Below the pieces are notes generated by a model, which saw only the letters and a program-made list of their open reading frames with translations, ran no database searches and was not told the origin of the DNA. The position numbers were made by a program, and so were the translations under genes. DNA of 64,000 bases, taken from assembly GCA_026195895.1 (NCBI GenBank), contig JAPHRO010000020.1, forward strand, positions 1-64,000. Reading direction: 5' to 3'. Below, piece by piece: positions 17,522 to 26,513 of the stretch (the stretch's first letter is position 1; each line of letters begins with the position of its first letter). The DNA comes from Gammaproteobacteria bacterium. Its GTDB lineage: Bacteria; Pseudomonadota; Gammaproteobacteria; SZUA-229.

Positions 17522-17682
17522 GGCTTGCTTCTTTAATTATCAGTTTTGTTCGCTATTCTGCGGCTATAGATGCCTGTTAAACCCGGTTTGTGACAATGTG
17601 CTCAAGTGTCTGGCGCTTGTTTGTTTAAGATCAACTACAGTCAGGGTCGCCTGTTTTTATGCTGGGTCTATCGGGAACCCTG

Positions 17683-18276
17683 ATGAAATATTCTTTTCTA
17701 ATGATAATGATGCTTATGATGAAAATTATAACGTTGATCAGGCGCATGGGTCTGTTTGCTTTCAGTATGGCTTCAGTCTTGCTGACGGTGGCCTGTAGTT
17801 CCCATATTCCGCCTGAAATCAGACAGGCTCCGGCACAGGATCCCGGCGTAGCACAGGTTCGCACCAATGTGGATCGCTATCTGTCACAAAAGATACGCTG
17901 GGGCGGCGTGATACTGAACATTGAACACAAACAGAATGCCAGTTGGTTGACCATTGTGGCTCGACCCCTGAATGATGATGGCCAGCCAACGACCGGTGAT
18001 CATAGCCCGGGACGTTTTATTGCGGTGGTCAATGAGTTTCTGGAACCCATGGTCTACAAGCAGGATCGCGAAATTACCGTGACCGGTCAGTTAATCAGAA
18101 CAGAAACCCTCAAGGTGGGTGAGTTCGATTATGAATACCCGCTGGTTCAGGTAGACCACCATTATTTATGGCCCGCCAGAATAGAGCCAGATCCACTGGA
18201 CTACTATCCATACTGGCACTACTACCCGCATTATCCATGGCATCCGTACTACTTCCCGGATCGCTACTATCGTTGA
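17683..18276 (+). CDS. Slp family outer-membrane lipoprotein with aromatic/His tail
   Basis: The lipobox LLTVACSS marks a lipoprotein cysteine. The mature part reads SQKIRWGGVILNIEH, ARPLNDDGQPTTGDHSPGRF and REITVTGQL, as in the Slp/YeaY family of outer-membrane lipoproteins induced in starvation. Several in-frame ATGs precede the lipobox; I chose 17683 because GGGAA lies upstream, but a start at 17659 or later is possible. The end is unusual: about 25 residues rich in Tyr, His and Pro (WHYYPHYPWHPYYFP). It is followed 20 bases later by a paralogue. Confidence 0.8.
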   Translation: MKYSFLMIMMLMMKIITLIRRMGLFAFSMASVLLTVACSSHIPPEIRQAPAQDPGVAQVRTNVDRYLSQKIRWGGVILNIEHKQNASWLTIVARPLNDDGQPTTGDHSPGRFIAVVNEFLEPMVYKQDREITVTGQLIRTETLKVGEFDYEYPLVQVDHHYLWPARIEPDPLDYYPYWHYYPHYPWHPYYFPDRYYR

Positions 18277-18296
18277 TTTAGCCAGGGAGAAATATA

Positions 18297-18803
18297 ATGA
18301 CCAGTAATTTTTTATTTTACTTTGGCCGTAGCTTATTGAGCCTGATGATGCTCGGTTTACTGCAAGCATGCGCTACCGCACCCGAGTTTGACACCACGCA
18401 GGTTGATAAATCCCTGACGCCGCAGAGTGTTATTGCCGAGTCTGCCCTGAGTCGTAACAAGATGGTGCTCTGGGGCGGCACGATTATTGATACGCGAAAC
18501 CTGAAAGACAAAACCCGGATTGAAATGCTGGCCTATCCACTCGATTCGCGGCAACGACCACTACTGGATAAAAAACCACTCGGACGATTTCTTATTCAGC
18601 AGGTGGGTTATCTGGAACCTGCCAGCTATGCACAGGGACGACAGTTAACGGTGCTGGGAAGTGTCGGTAAAAATCAGAGTGGTAAAATCGGTGAAAGCCA
18701 ATACACCTATGCCGTTATCAATGCCAAACAACTGCATCTGTGGTCAAAAGAGGATGACCGAAACCGCAGCAGTTTTCATTTCGGTATTGGTATCTCCAGG
18801 TAA
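18297..18803 (+). CDS. Slp family outer-membrane lipoprotein, second copy
   Basis: The 168-residue protein has a signal peptide ending in the lipobox LGLLQACATAP and the Slp core (NKMVLWGGTIIDTRN, LAYPLDSRQRPLLDKKPLGRF, GRQLTVLGSVG, AVINAKQLHLWSK). GGGAG precedes the ATG by a good distance. It lacks the Tyr/His-rich tail of its upstream paralogue, with which it forms an operon (20-base gap). A role in the outer-membrane envelope is inferred from the family. Confidence 0.82.
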   Translation: MTSNFLFYFGRSLLSLMMLGLLQACATAPEFDTTQVDKSLTPQSVIAESALSRNKMVLWGGTIIDTRNLKDKTRIEMLAYPLDSRQRPLLDKKPLGRFLIQQVGYLEPASYAQGRQLTVLGSVGKNQSGKIGESQYTYAVINAKQLHLWSKEDDRNRSSFHFGIGISR

Positions 18804-18823
18804 ATCGCAGCAACACCGATAGC

Positions 18824-19189
18824 TTATTTAACATCCTTGTTTAATTTTTTAAACTGTTCGGCCAGTGCATCACATTTGGGTTTTGTGGATTCACAAAACG
18901 TTCGGGTGGTAATTTCAATACCGCCATTTTTATCCTGAACGGATCTTTTTATCACCGCAGGATAGGCGGCATGATCTTCCGGTGCAAAAAACCAGATCAC
19001 GTGATTGCCGTCTTTCACCAGAGAAATAACTGTCCAGCCAGCTTGCTGACTAATATTCGCGGCAGGATTATTTTTTAATTTCTCCAGCGCTTTAGGAATT
19101 GAAGATAGGTTTATCGGCATGTCATTACCAGCAAACAGGCCTGCCGAATAAAACATGGCGGATAACAGGATGGCTTTTAATAGTGTCAT
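18824..19189 (-). CDS. Small periplasmic hypothetical protein
   Basis: I start this gene at the Met of MTLLKAILLSAMFYSAGLFA (19189), which gives a classic Sec signal. The longer frame to 19321 would run into the neighbouring gene and adds no plausible sequence. The mature part, about 100 residues, includes GWTVISLVKDGNHVIWFFAPEDHAAYPAVIKR and TFCESTKPKCDALA, with two cysteines that could form a disulfide. The family is not recognised, but the export signal is clear. Confidence 0.65.
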   Translation of the reverse strand: MTLLKAILLSAMFYSAGLFAGNDMPINLSSIPKALEKLKNNPAANISQQAGWTVISLVKDGNHVIWFFAPEDHAAYPAVIKRSVQDKNGGIEITTRTFCESTKPKCDALAEQFKKLNKDVK

Positions 19190-19268
19190 GGGGTGAGTAT
19201 GTCCTGGCTGGATCGAGTTATATGGGCGCAACTTTAGGGTTACAGAAGGAGCGGGCCTGGTGTGTTTG

Positions 19269-19775
19269 TTAGCGGTATATCGATAACTCATTATCACGCC
19301 TGTCTGGATCAGAGTCCTCAATATGTTCTATGATTTCAATACTACGAATGTGCTCAACAGGTAAATCATTCTCCCTGGCCCCGCGAAGCACATGCTCTTT
19401 ATACCAGTCTAATGGTTTTAATTCCGGGCTAATGCTTGTTGCGTAATAGGTGAATGCATCTATAGTTTTTCCAGTATTCAATAAGATTTCCACAATTTTT
19501 TGTTCATATCCATAACCAAGGCCTTCATTTCTATCTAACTCAGGCTTCTCATCTTCAGCAATAAAAAAGACCACGCCATACAATTTATGCTCCGGGTTTC
19601 CGGTTTTGTAGGCATCACATTTAGCAGAGCCATCTTTTTTACTAATTTTGTGAAATTTTAATTGGTGTTTTTCCAGTATGCCAACATCTGCTTTTTTTGC
19701 AGATGGTACCCGAGCAAGAAGACGTCTGATCGACATGTTAGAACCATAAGAAAAGTAATGTATTAATTTTTCCAT
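19269..19775 (-). CDS. Gamma-glutamylcyclotransferase-like protein
   Basis: The 168-residue protein shows the YGSN substrate loop (residues 10-13) and a likely catalytic Glu84 in DRNEGLGYGY, both typical of the GGCT-like fold, which cyclises gamma-glutamyl amines to 5-oxoproline or cleaves related bonds. The coding sequence is visibly richer in A+T than its surroundings. It starts 7 bases after an attC-like inverted repeat and uses GGGAA as ribosome site. Together with the adjacent TrpS gene it may be a mobile cassette; that is inference. Confidence 0.8.
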   Translation of the reverse strand: MEKLIHYFSYGSNMSIRRLLARVPSAKKADVGILEKHQLKFHKISKKDGSAKCDAYKTGNPEHKLYGVVFFIAEDEKPELDRNEGLGYGYEQKIVEILLNTGKTIDAFTYYATSISPELKPLDWYKEHVLRGARENDLPVEHIRSIEIIEHIEDSDPDRRDNELSIYR

Positions 19776-19782
19776 AATTCCC

Positions 19783-19840
19783 GTTAACGTTTAAGCTGTG
19801 CGGCGCGACGTAAGGAGCGAACTTAACTCACTTGTTATAC
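19783..19840 (-). other. attC-like imperfect inverted repeat
   Basis: Read on the minus strand it starts TATAACAAGTGAGTTAAG and ends GCTTAAACGTTAACG. Terminal TAAC/GTTA and inner TTAAG/CTTAA segments pair, with an unequal spacer and a 26-base centre. Size (58 bp), the AAC/GTT ends and the position (just after the stop of the TrpS gene and just before the next start) are those of an integron cassette recombination site. The central stem is poorly paired, and no integrase is in the window, so this remains tentative. Confidence 0.35.
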
Positions 19841-19858
19841 CTACCGTATTGATTTTTG

Positions 19859-20884
19859 CTAATTAATTAAGTTAAGACCAAATGCACACTTAACGTTATT
19901 TAACACTTGATTTGATTCTTCTTGCGACTTTTGGCTACCAATTCGAAGAATGTCTATTAATTGAGCTTTATCTGACATAAATATTTCCCTACGTTCTCTA
20001 ATTGGCTTTAATATATCTTGTAAGCACTCTTCTAGAATTTTTTTGGTTGTTCCGTCACCTAAACCACCGTTTTGGTACCTATCCTTCAGCTCATCAATAT
20101 AAACTGAGTCAGGGTGGAATGCATCTAAATATGTAAAAACAACATTACCACTAATTTGTCCAGGGTCTTCAACACTTAAATGATTAGGATCGGTGTACAT
20201 CGACTTTACTGCTTTCGATATGTCTTTTTCACTAGAGTTCAAAAAAATACAGTTGCCCATAGATTTTGACATTTTATTTTTACCATCGGAACTTGGTAAG
20301 CGAGGCACTTTACTTAATAATGGTCGACACTCCACTAGAATATCATCTTGTGCAATATGATTTAATTTTCTCACTATCTCATTCGTTTGCTCAATCATTG
20401 GTAATTGGTCTTCACCAACAGGAATTAAAGTTGCTCTAAATGCGGTAATATCTGCGGCTTGGCTAATCGGGTATGTCAAAAAACCTGTTGGAATTGAGCT
20501 ACCGAATGATTTAGCTGAAATTTCACTTTTCACAGTTGGGTTTCTCTGTAATCTGGCAACAGAAACTAAGTTGGAATAATACATTGTCAATTCAGATAAC
20601 GCGGGAATAGCTGACTGCAAACAAATAGTTGTTTTTAGAGGTTCAATACCGACAGCCAAATAATCAGCGACAACATTCAAAATATTGGACGATACTTTGT
20701 GTGGATTATGACCGTTATCAGTTAAGCCTTGTAAATCTGCAACTAAAATGGTTTGTTCATGATCATGTTGTAGCTTGACTCGTTGCTGAAGCGAGCCAAC
20801 AAAATGTCCGAGGTGCAGCTGACCTGTTGCTCTATCTCCAGTTAATATTTTTTCTTTTTTTAAGCTTTTTCTTGGATTGTGCAT
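19859..20884 (-). CDS. trpS: Tryptophanyl-tRNA synthetase (likely accessory copy)
   Basis: This class I synthetase charges tRNA-Trp. The HIGH motif is HLGH (residues 24-27) within LTGDRATGQLHLGHFVGSL and the KMSKS motif is KMSKS (204-208). VADLQGLTD, PVGEDQLPMIEQTNEI and GDGTTKKILEECL fit bacterial TrpS. I start it at 20884 because AGGAG lies 7 bases upstream; an in-frame ATG 16 codons earlier lacks such a site. The gene is A+T-richer than its neighbours and adjoins an attC-like repeat. It may therefore be acquired and additional to a housekeeping copy, as seen for indolmycin-resistant TrpS types. That last point is inference. Confidence 0.88.
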   Translation of the reverse strand: MHNPRKSLKKEKILTGDRATGQLHLGHFVGSLQQRVKLQHDHEQTILVADLQGLTDNGHNPHKVSSNILNVVADYLAVGIEPLKTTICLQSAIPALSELTMYYSNLVSVARLQRNPTVKSEISAKSFGSSIPTGFLTYPISQAADITAFRATLIPVGEDQLPMIEQTNEIVRKLNHIAQDDILVECRPLLSKVPRLPSSDGKNKMSKSMGNCIFLNSSEKDISKAVKSMYTDPNHLSVEDPGQISGNVVFTYLDAFHPDSVYIDELKDRYQNGGLGDGTTKKILEECLQDILKPIRERREIFMSDKAQLIDILRIGSQKSQEESNQVLNNVKCAFGLNLIN

Positions 20885-21203
20885 AATATGACTCCTAATT
20901 GTACCATCGGAGACATAAATGAGGTTATTCATAAGCAGTCTTCCGACGGCTTTGAATAAATGTGATTCAGCGCCGCTCTATAAAATAGAACGCCACCATG
21001 AAATTGAGATTAAGTTGCATGTATTGTTTGTTTGCATTGATTGACACTACCATTCATCAAAAAATGGTTCAAGGAATTTAGCTTAGTGGGTTAACAGTGT
21101 ATTAGACAGATTCCTGAATGCAGAAATTATGTCCATATTTAATCATAAATATCTGTATTTAGGTACGTATGCCTGCATCTGGCTCCATTTACTGGAACCG
21201 GTA
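20885..21203. other. A+T-rich intergenic stretch upstream of trpS
   Basis: These 319 bases contain no convincing gene. They must hold the trpS promoter (minus strand). A short imperfect hairpin, GCCGCTCTAT/ATAGAACGC, lies near 20973-20995. Otherwise I see only A+T-rich sequence, possibly the flank of a transferred segment. Confidence 0.5.
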
Positions 21204-21737
21204 TCAGTCTTTCGGATTCAACACCCGATCAATATCGCTCATCGCGTGAAATTCTTCAATGCTAATACCGGCTTTTTTAAAATCCATCGCATCGGGATAA
21301 CCGCTGGCTTCTTCGGCCAGTTGTCTGGCTTCTTTTAACCAGTTGGCCGACCACACCATGACCAGACGAATATCATCATCACTGAGTTCAGCGATGGCGG
21401 TTTGTAATATCTGATAAAAACCATTTCTTGATAAGGGCGTGTGGACGGCTGCCAGCGCAACCACATTGCATTGTTTAAGTGCCCTGATCAGGTCACGGGT
21501 ATTTTTTTCCAGCAACTGTTGGCGGCTGATTTCAGTGATGGCTTTTATAGTGGATTCGATAGCCTGATATTCTCTGGTGCCATGACTGGCCTGGCCAAAA
21601 ATAGCGATAAATGATTCCAGCGTGATCAGTGCATCGTGGGTTTTGGTAATGTCACGTGAACGCTTTAATAACTTCTGGCAGAATTTTTCCAGTTCAGCAG
21701 AATCAATTTTTATGTTGATGGATGGTGAGTCAGTCAT
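21204..21737 (-). CDS. Hypothetical soluble helical protein (177 aa)
   Basis: This almost all-helical protein has repeated leucine/isoleucine patterns (ELEKFCQKLLKRSRDITKTHDALITLESFIAIFG, split here for reading; TIKAITEISRQQLLEKN). It has no signal peptide or membrane segment. The C-terminus, MDFKKAGISIEEFHAMSDIDRVLN, is acidic and may be an interaction tail. It is divergent from cobS with 88 bases between. I do not recognise the family. Confidence 0.6.
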   Translation of the reverse strand: MTDSPSINIKIDSAELEKFCQKLLKRSRDITKTHDALITLESFIAIFGQASHGTREYQAIESTIKAITEISRQQLLEKNTRDLIRALKQCNVVALAAVHTPLSRNGFYQILQTAIAELSDDDIRLVMVWSANWLKEARQLAEEASGYPDAMDFKKAGISIEEFHAMSDIDRVLNPKD

Positions 21738-21825
21738 GGCTAATAGGTCTGTGTTGATTGAGGGGCTATAATAGCCCGGTCTGTTTTAATTATTATCTGT
21801 CATAAGTCAATCTCAAGGTAGTTTA

Positions 21826-22557
21826 ATGCGTCCCTTTTTAATAGCACTGCAGTTTCTGACCCGTTTGCCGGTGCCGGTCACGGCTAATTTGCAAGCTGAA
21901 GAGCTGGGAAAATCTGTTTTATATTACCCTCTGGTCGGGCTGGTAATCGGTTTTGTGCTGCTGATTTTAACTACTGTTTTAAATAATCAGCCTGCGATGT
22001 TGGTGGCAGCACTGTTGTTAACGGTCTGGGTGCTGATTACCGGTGGCCTGCATCTCGATGGCCTGGCCGATAGTGCGGATGCCTGGGCCGGTGGTCATGG
22101 CGACAGTGAACGAACACTGGAAATTATGAAAGATCCACGTTCCGGGCCACTGGCAATTGTAGTGCTGGTCTTGCTGTTGCTGGTGAAATTCTCAGCTCTG
22201 TTTGTGTTGCTTGAACAACAACTGGCGAGTTTACTGTTGATTTCGCCGGTACTGGCGCGTGCTGCTGTGCCATTATTATTTTTGAATACGGATTATGTAC
22301 GTCAGAATGGACTGGGTGCGGAGATGGCTCGGCATTTACCTGAAAATAGGGTGTATGTAGTGGCGATAGTGGCTTTTTGTATTTTGCCCCTGCTGGTGGA
22401 TTTACAGAGTGCTGCTGTGGTGGTACTCATGTTTGTCGCTGTATTTTATTTATTGCGTCGCTTAATGATAAAAACAATCGCTGGCATGACCGGCGATACC
22501 ATTGGCGCGTTGATCGAGATTATGGAAGCGGCGGTGCTGGTTGCGCTGGTATTATAA
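21826..22557 (+). CDS. cobS: Adenosylcobinamide-GDP ribazoletransferase
   Basis: This 243-residue inner-membrane enzyme joins adenosylcobinamide-GDP to alpha-ribazole (phosphate) in the last steps of cobalamin assembly. The signature GGLHLDGLADSADAWAGG is present, preceded by the amphipathic FLTRLPVP segment, and six or so hydrophobic helices follow. TGDTIGALIEIMEA closes the protein, as in the family. It leads the cobalamin block but is separated from btuF by 186 bases without another gene. Confidence 0.93.
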   Translation: MRPFLIALQFLTRLPVPVTANLQAEELGKSVLYYPLVGLVIGFVLLILTTVLNNQPAMLVAALLLTVWVLITGGLHLDGLADSADAWAGGHGDSERTLEIMKDPRSGPLAIVVLVLLLLVKFSALFVLLEQQLASLLLISPVLARAAVPLLFLNTDYVRQNGLGAEMARHLPENRVYVVAIVAFCILPLLVDLQSAAVVVLMFVAVFYLLRRLMIKTIAGMTGDTIGALIEIMEAAVLVALVL

Positions 22558-22743
22558 ATTGAAACTAAATATTTATCAGCGCCATGATCTATTGCATGTC
22601 GAAATTGTTGTTCCAGTTCTGTTCATTCCAGCGGCGCATCACAGGTTTGCAAACAGTATGTTTTACTCGCATCTGATGTGCTGTTCTGCAGCAGTAGTAT
22701 CTTGCATTCATGGTAGAATTCCAGCACTTCCAGTATCTTTAAT

Positions 22744-23640
22744 ATGATCACGGGCATGATGTTGAAAAACTATTTTCTATTTATTTTTATTGTTATTTTA
22801 ATGGCTGGTGTTTCAGCGAATGCCAGTGCCCAGATAGTGGTGGTCGATGCGACGGGGCAGACGCTTGCGATTAAAAGTCCGGCTGTAAAAGTAATTAGCC
22901 TGGCTCCCCATGCAACGGAATTGCTTTATGCAGCAGGTGCGAGTCATCAGCTAGTGGCGGCAGTGGATTTTAGTGATTATCCGCCGCAGGCAAAAAAACT
23001 TCCCAGAATAGGCAGTTACAGCAAATTCGATCTTGAATCGATTATCGCCTTAAAACCGGATTTAATTGTTGTCTGGAAAAGCGGTAATCCCGGTGCGCAG
23101 ATTGCAGCGGTAGAACGACTGGGTTTTAACATGTTTTATTCTGAGCCGAGAGCGCTGGAAGATGTGGCTGTTGAAATTAGAAAACTGGGAAAATTACTCG
23201 GTACGCAACATCGAGCCAATGAAACGGCAGCTAATTATTTGGCCGAATTACAGCAATTGCGTAAGCAGTACAGTAGTAACAGAAAATTAACCGTATTTTA
23301 TCAGGTGTGGAACGAGCCTTTATTTACGGTGAACGGTGAACATATAATTAATCAGGTCATTGAGCTGTGTGGTGGGGATAATGTTTTTAAGGACATTGAA
23401 GTGTTATCACCACGGGTGAGCATCGAATCGGTGATAGCAAAAAATCCCGATGTGGTCCTGGTGGGCATGGTGGAAACTCGAAAACAATGGCTGGATGACT
23501 GGCGACAGTGGCAGGGAATGTCAGCAGTAAAAAATAATCACCTGTATCCCATTGATGCCGATTTGATCGTGCGTCATACACCACGGATTCTCGAAGGTGC
23601 TCGCATTATGTGTGAATATTTACAGAGTCTGCGAAAATAG
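22744..23640 (+). CDS. btuF: Periplasmic cobalamin-binding protein
   Basis: The 298-residue protein has a Sec signal ending near SANASA and two lobes joined by a long helix. VISLAPHATELLYAAGA, PRIGSYSKFDLESIIALKPDLIVVWKSGNP (read in parts) and NPDVVLVGMVETR are typical of BtuF-type binding proteins. It would carry vitamin B12 or a corrinoid to the BtuCD transporter encoded about 3 kb away on the other strand. Met5 or Met6 (22756, 22759) could be the true start, since no clear ribosome site precedes 22744. Confidence 0.85.
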   Translation: MITGMMLKNYFLFIFIVILMAGVSANASAQIVVVDATGQTLAIKSPAVKVISLAPHATELLYAAGASHQLVAAVDFSDYPPQAKKLPRIGSYSKFDLESIIALKPDLIVVWKSGNPGAQIAAVERLGFNMFYSEPRALEDVAVEIRKLGKLLGTQHRANETAANYLAELQQLRKQYSSNRKLTVFYQVWNEPLFTVNGEHIINQVIELCGGDNVFKDIEVLSPRVSIESVIAKNPDVVLVGMVETRKQWLDDWRQWQGMSAVKNNHLYPIDADLIVRHTPRILEGARIMCEYLQSLRK

Positions 23641-23658
23641 TAATCAATCCGTTGTTAA

Positions 23659-24321
23659 TTAATGGTTAATTAATCGATAGGTCACCGGTAACACCTGTGC
23701 AAGCTTATGCCCGTTTATTGCCAGCGCCAGTTGTGTTCGTTGTTCAATTTTATTTAATGCCTCCATGGCCGCATTATCCAGAATGCTATAGCCCGAGCTT
23801 TTATTGACTTTTATCTGACTAATGTCGCCATCTGACAAAATAATGAACTCCAGTAAAACCTGGCCCTGCCAGTTGCGTCTTTGTGCAGCTCTTGGGTAAT
23901 GAAAATAGCGGGATAATTCGGTGTTGAGTATGCTGGTTATTTTTGTCGTATCGATGCTGCTTCTGCTGTTTTCCTGTGTGGTCGTCGTTGCGGTGATTTT
24001 GCGATCATTATTAGCTGCGGCTATTGGCCGGGGTTCGTCCAGTTGTTTTTCAATGATGGGTTTAATTGCCGTTGTTTTAATAAGTGGCCTGGGTGAGACA
24101 GTGGCAATGTGGTGACTGGCGGGTTTTTTCTGGGGTAGCGACTTGCTTTTTTCTGTTGTTAACGAGCTATTTTTTTTACTGAGTTCGATTTCAATATTCG
24201 CGCTGCCCTGTTCGGTAATAACAACATCGGTTTTGACGCTAACAATAGACAGGCCAATAAAATGCAGCACCAGCGACAGGGCAATAAAAACAGCGGCTTT
24301 ATGTGGTGCTGCACAGGTCAT
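23659..24321 (-). CDS. TonB-like energy transducer
   Basis: The 220-residue protein has an N-terminal membrane anchor (AAVFIALSLVLHFIGLSIVSV), a Lys/Pro/Thr-rich periplasmic linker and a C-terminal TonB domain with YPRAAQRRNWQGQVLLEF, VNKSSGYSILDNAAMEAL and LPVTYRL. It couples the proton motive force to outer-membrane receptors. It begins 8 bases after the btuB stop, so it is the dedicated TonB of the B12 receptor and probably shares its riboswitch control. No exbB or exbD is present here. Confidence 0.85.
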   Translation of the reverse strand: MTCAAPHKAAVFIALSLVLHFIGLSIVSVKTDVVITEQGSANIEIELSKKNSSLTTEKSKSLPQKKPASHHIATVSPRPLIKTTAIKPIIEKQLDEPRPIAAANNDRKITATTTTQENSRSSIDTTKITSILNTELSRYFHYPRAAQRRNWQGQVLLEFIILSDGDISQIKVNKSSGYSILDNAAMEALNKIEQRTQLALAINGHKLAQVLPVTYRLINH

Positions 24322-24329
24322 GGCATTGA

Positions 24330-26168
24330 TTATTCGATATTGTAACTTAGCGATACAAAAATAGTGCGACCGAGATTGTTGTAGTCGCGAATGGTTTCGT
24401 ATTCTTTATCAAATAAATTATCGATTTTGCCCTTAACGCTGAGTGATTTGTTGAGCGCATAACTGCTGCGCAGATTAACCAGACCGTAGCCCGGCAGCAG
24501 GTCAGTGTTTGCTGCATCATCATATCGACCACCGGCTGCATGCAAACTGACACCAGTTGCGAGTTTGCCAAATTCTCTGTCCAGATCCAGGCGAGCCTCT
24601 TTAAGTGCGCGGCGTTGTAAACGATTGTTGGTTTGCTCGTCTCTGGGATCGATCAGGTTAAGATTGAAAGCCAGATCCCAGTTAAACAGTCGGGTCTCGA
24701 TGCGTGTTTCCATGCCGCTGATGACCGCATTGTTCACATTGTCTGGTGTCCATGGGCTAAAAGGATCACCGGGATCAACCGCCTGCCAGTCAATCAGATT
24801 TTCAATGCGCGTTTTATAAATATTGAATGATGCCCTGACGTTATCTGATTTTATATTGGCGCCAATTTCTGCAGAGCGCGATTCTTCGGCTAATAGATTG
24901 GGGTTGCCGAAAGTATAGCCGTTGTCGGGCCAGTATAAATCGTTGAAAGTCGGTGCCTTGAAAGCACGGCCATAGGATGCGGTGATGTTGGCCTCGGAGG
25001 AAAAGTTCCAGCGCCAGTCAATATTACCGGTGGTAGTATGACCGATGGCATCATTATTGTCGTGGCGTACTGCCAGCACCAGTGCCTGTTGGCTGAACTC
25101 ACTTTGTAGCTGGCCGAATAGCGCGTGATTGTCCCGCTCGGTTTCAGCATAGTTGCCGGAGGTTTCGATTTCTTCCGTTAAAACTTCATAGCCCAGGCTG
25201 ATGGTTTGATCATCGCGAAGATGATAGTCGCCCTGCCACAGCGCCTGTTTACGTAAAGTGTTGAATGAACCGTTGGCGGCCGCATTTTCAAAGTCATCAA
25301 ATTCATCACGCTGCTGGCTGAGACGAATGTTGTTGTCCAGTTTGTCACCGGCAAAAAATTTCAGACTGGCATTGATGGTATTTTGCCGGGTATGGCTTTC
25401 GTTGATGGCCGTGGCGTCATAAATATTGTCATAGTCGTTGTCCGCTTCCGAGTGAAATAAACTCAGCGCGGCTTCGCCAAAATTCCCCAGAAGTTTTTTG
25501 AACGACGCGGTGACCGACTGGTTCTGGTAACCGTCTTTATCCGGATGACCATCATCATGCACATGAATGCCATCCGTTTTAGTGGCGGCGGCCTGCATGG
25601 AATAACTGCCGATGTCAGTAGCACCACTTGTGCCCGCAGAGAGTGATGCGGTGTTATGCGTGCCATAGCCCGCAGTAAGGTTTGTTTGAGTAGCTTCGCT
25701 GCCCTGGCGGGTAAACAGTTGCACCACGCCGCCAATGGCCTCGGAGCCGTACAGGCTGGAACGTGGCCCGCGCACGATTTCGATGCGATCAATCTGTTCC
25801 AGCGGAATCAGCTCAATGGCCGTTGTGCCCAGCGTGGCCGAACCCAGTCGTATGCCATCGACTAAAAACAGGGTGTGATTGGTATTGGTGCCGCGTAAAA
25901 ACAAACTGGTATTTGTACCCAGGCCGCCCTGGCTGGTGATATCCATGCCGGCCATTCCTGTCAGCAGTTCTGCGACAGAACTGGCCTGACTATTTTCAAT
26001 GTCGCTACGACTGATGACAGTAACCGGCGCCAGGGTGTTGTCGACCGTTTGCGTGGTACGGGTTGCTGTTACGATCACAGGATTTAGCAGCCCCTGCTCG
26101 GCGTTTGCTAAGCATGAACTAAAAATCGAACTGACCAACAGGGTTGTTTGAATAAGACGAAATTGCAT
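24330..26168 (-). CDS. btuB: TonB-dependent vitamin B12 receptor
   Basis: This 612-residue outer-membrane receptor starts with a Sec signal (MQFRLIQTTLLVSSIFSSCLANA), the TonB box PVIVTATRT and a plug domain (DIENSQASSVAELLTGMAGMDI, IELIPLEQIDRIEIVRGPRS in parts). The 22-strand barrel follows, closing with the terminal aromatic-rich strand GRTIFVSLSYNIE. I place the start at 26168, where GGAG precedes the ATG; the frame stays open for another 74 codons only because it runs through the riboswitch. With tonB, btuF and btuCD it completes a corrinoid uptake route. Confidence 0.9.
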   Translation of the reverse strand: MQFRLIQTTLLVSSIFSSCLANAEQGLLNPVIVTATRTTQTVDNTLAPVTVISRSDIENSQASSVAELLTGMAGMDITSQGGLGTNTSLFLRGTNTNHTLFLVDGIRLGSATLGTTAIELIPLEQIDRIEIVRGPRSSLYGSEAIGGVVQLFTRQGSEATQTNLTAGYGTHNTASLSAGTSGATDIGSYSMQAAATKTDGIHVHDDGHPDKDGYQNQSVTASFKKLLGNFGEAALSLFHSEADNDYDNIYDATAINESHTRQNTINASLKFFAGDKLDNNIRLSQQRDEFDDFENAAANGSFNTLRKQALWQGDYHLRDDQTISLGYEVLTEEIETSGNYAETERDNHALFGQLQSEFSQQALVLAVRHDNNDAIGHTTTGNIDWRWNFSSEANITASYGRAFKAPTFNDLYWPDNGYTFGNPNLLAEESRSAEIGANIKSDNVRASFNIYKTRIENLIDWQAVDPGDPFSPWTPDNVNNAVISGMETRIETRLFNWDLAFNLNLIDPRDEQTNNRLQRRALKEARLDLDREFGKLATGVSLHAAGGRYDDAANTDLLPGYGLVNLRSSYALNKSLSVKGKIDNLFDKEYETIRDYNNLGRTIFVSLSYNIE

Positions 26169-26264
26169 TTTTTCTCCAGTGCACCGCCCGTGCATTTTTG
26201 CGGCAGTGAGGAGAATGGAGGTGTGAAGAGAACACGCCCACGCAACCGCCCGCCGCAGTTTACA

Positions 26265-26470
26265 GTTGGATTGCTTCGGGCCGGTCTCCGGGCTGGTGAG
26301 GGATAAACCTGGAAATATCAGTAGATCTTTCCAGGTTGCCTTGATCAACGCCTTCCCATGATAGTCACAGTGGCTATTGCTGATCTTCACTCACTTACCG
26401 TTGCGGGGGCAGCACTGGACTTTAACCAGTTTCCCGTTTCACTCGTTTTAACACGAGCACCTGAAACAAT
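26265..26470 (-). ncRNA. Cobalamin riboswitch upstream of btuB
   Basis: On the minus strand the leader contains the conserved core GCTGCCCCCGCAACGGTAA and the B12 box AGCCCGGAGACCGGCC (26279-26294), in the right order and spacing for the cobalamin riboswitch, plus GGGAAACTGGTTAAAGTCC upstream. Downstream, TTCTCC (plus-strand 26210-26215) can pair with GGAGAA (26172-26177), which includes the btuB ribosome site, with a TGCAC/GTGCA hairpin between. That suggests control of translation. Binding of adenosylcobalamin should lower btuB-tonB expression. Confidence 0.93.
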
Positions 26471-26513
26471 AAGAGGCAGCGACTTTAAAGTGCCGGGGTA
26501 GGCGTGTCAAGCA

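Noticed and set aside
19210-19275. Second attC site after the GGCT-like gene
   Set aside because: The stop overlaps TAACAAAC as in many cassettes, but no convincing partner GTT arm or inner stem follows.
22541-22747. 68-codon frame between cobS and btuF
   Set aside because: It overlaps the end of cobS, has no ribosome site and has an unlikely composition.
26169-26390. 74-codon N-terminal extension of btuB
   Set aside because: The frame is open only because it crosses the cobalamin riboswitch. The ATG at 26168 has a good ribosome site and begins a normal signal peptide.
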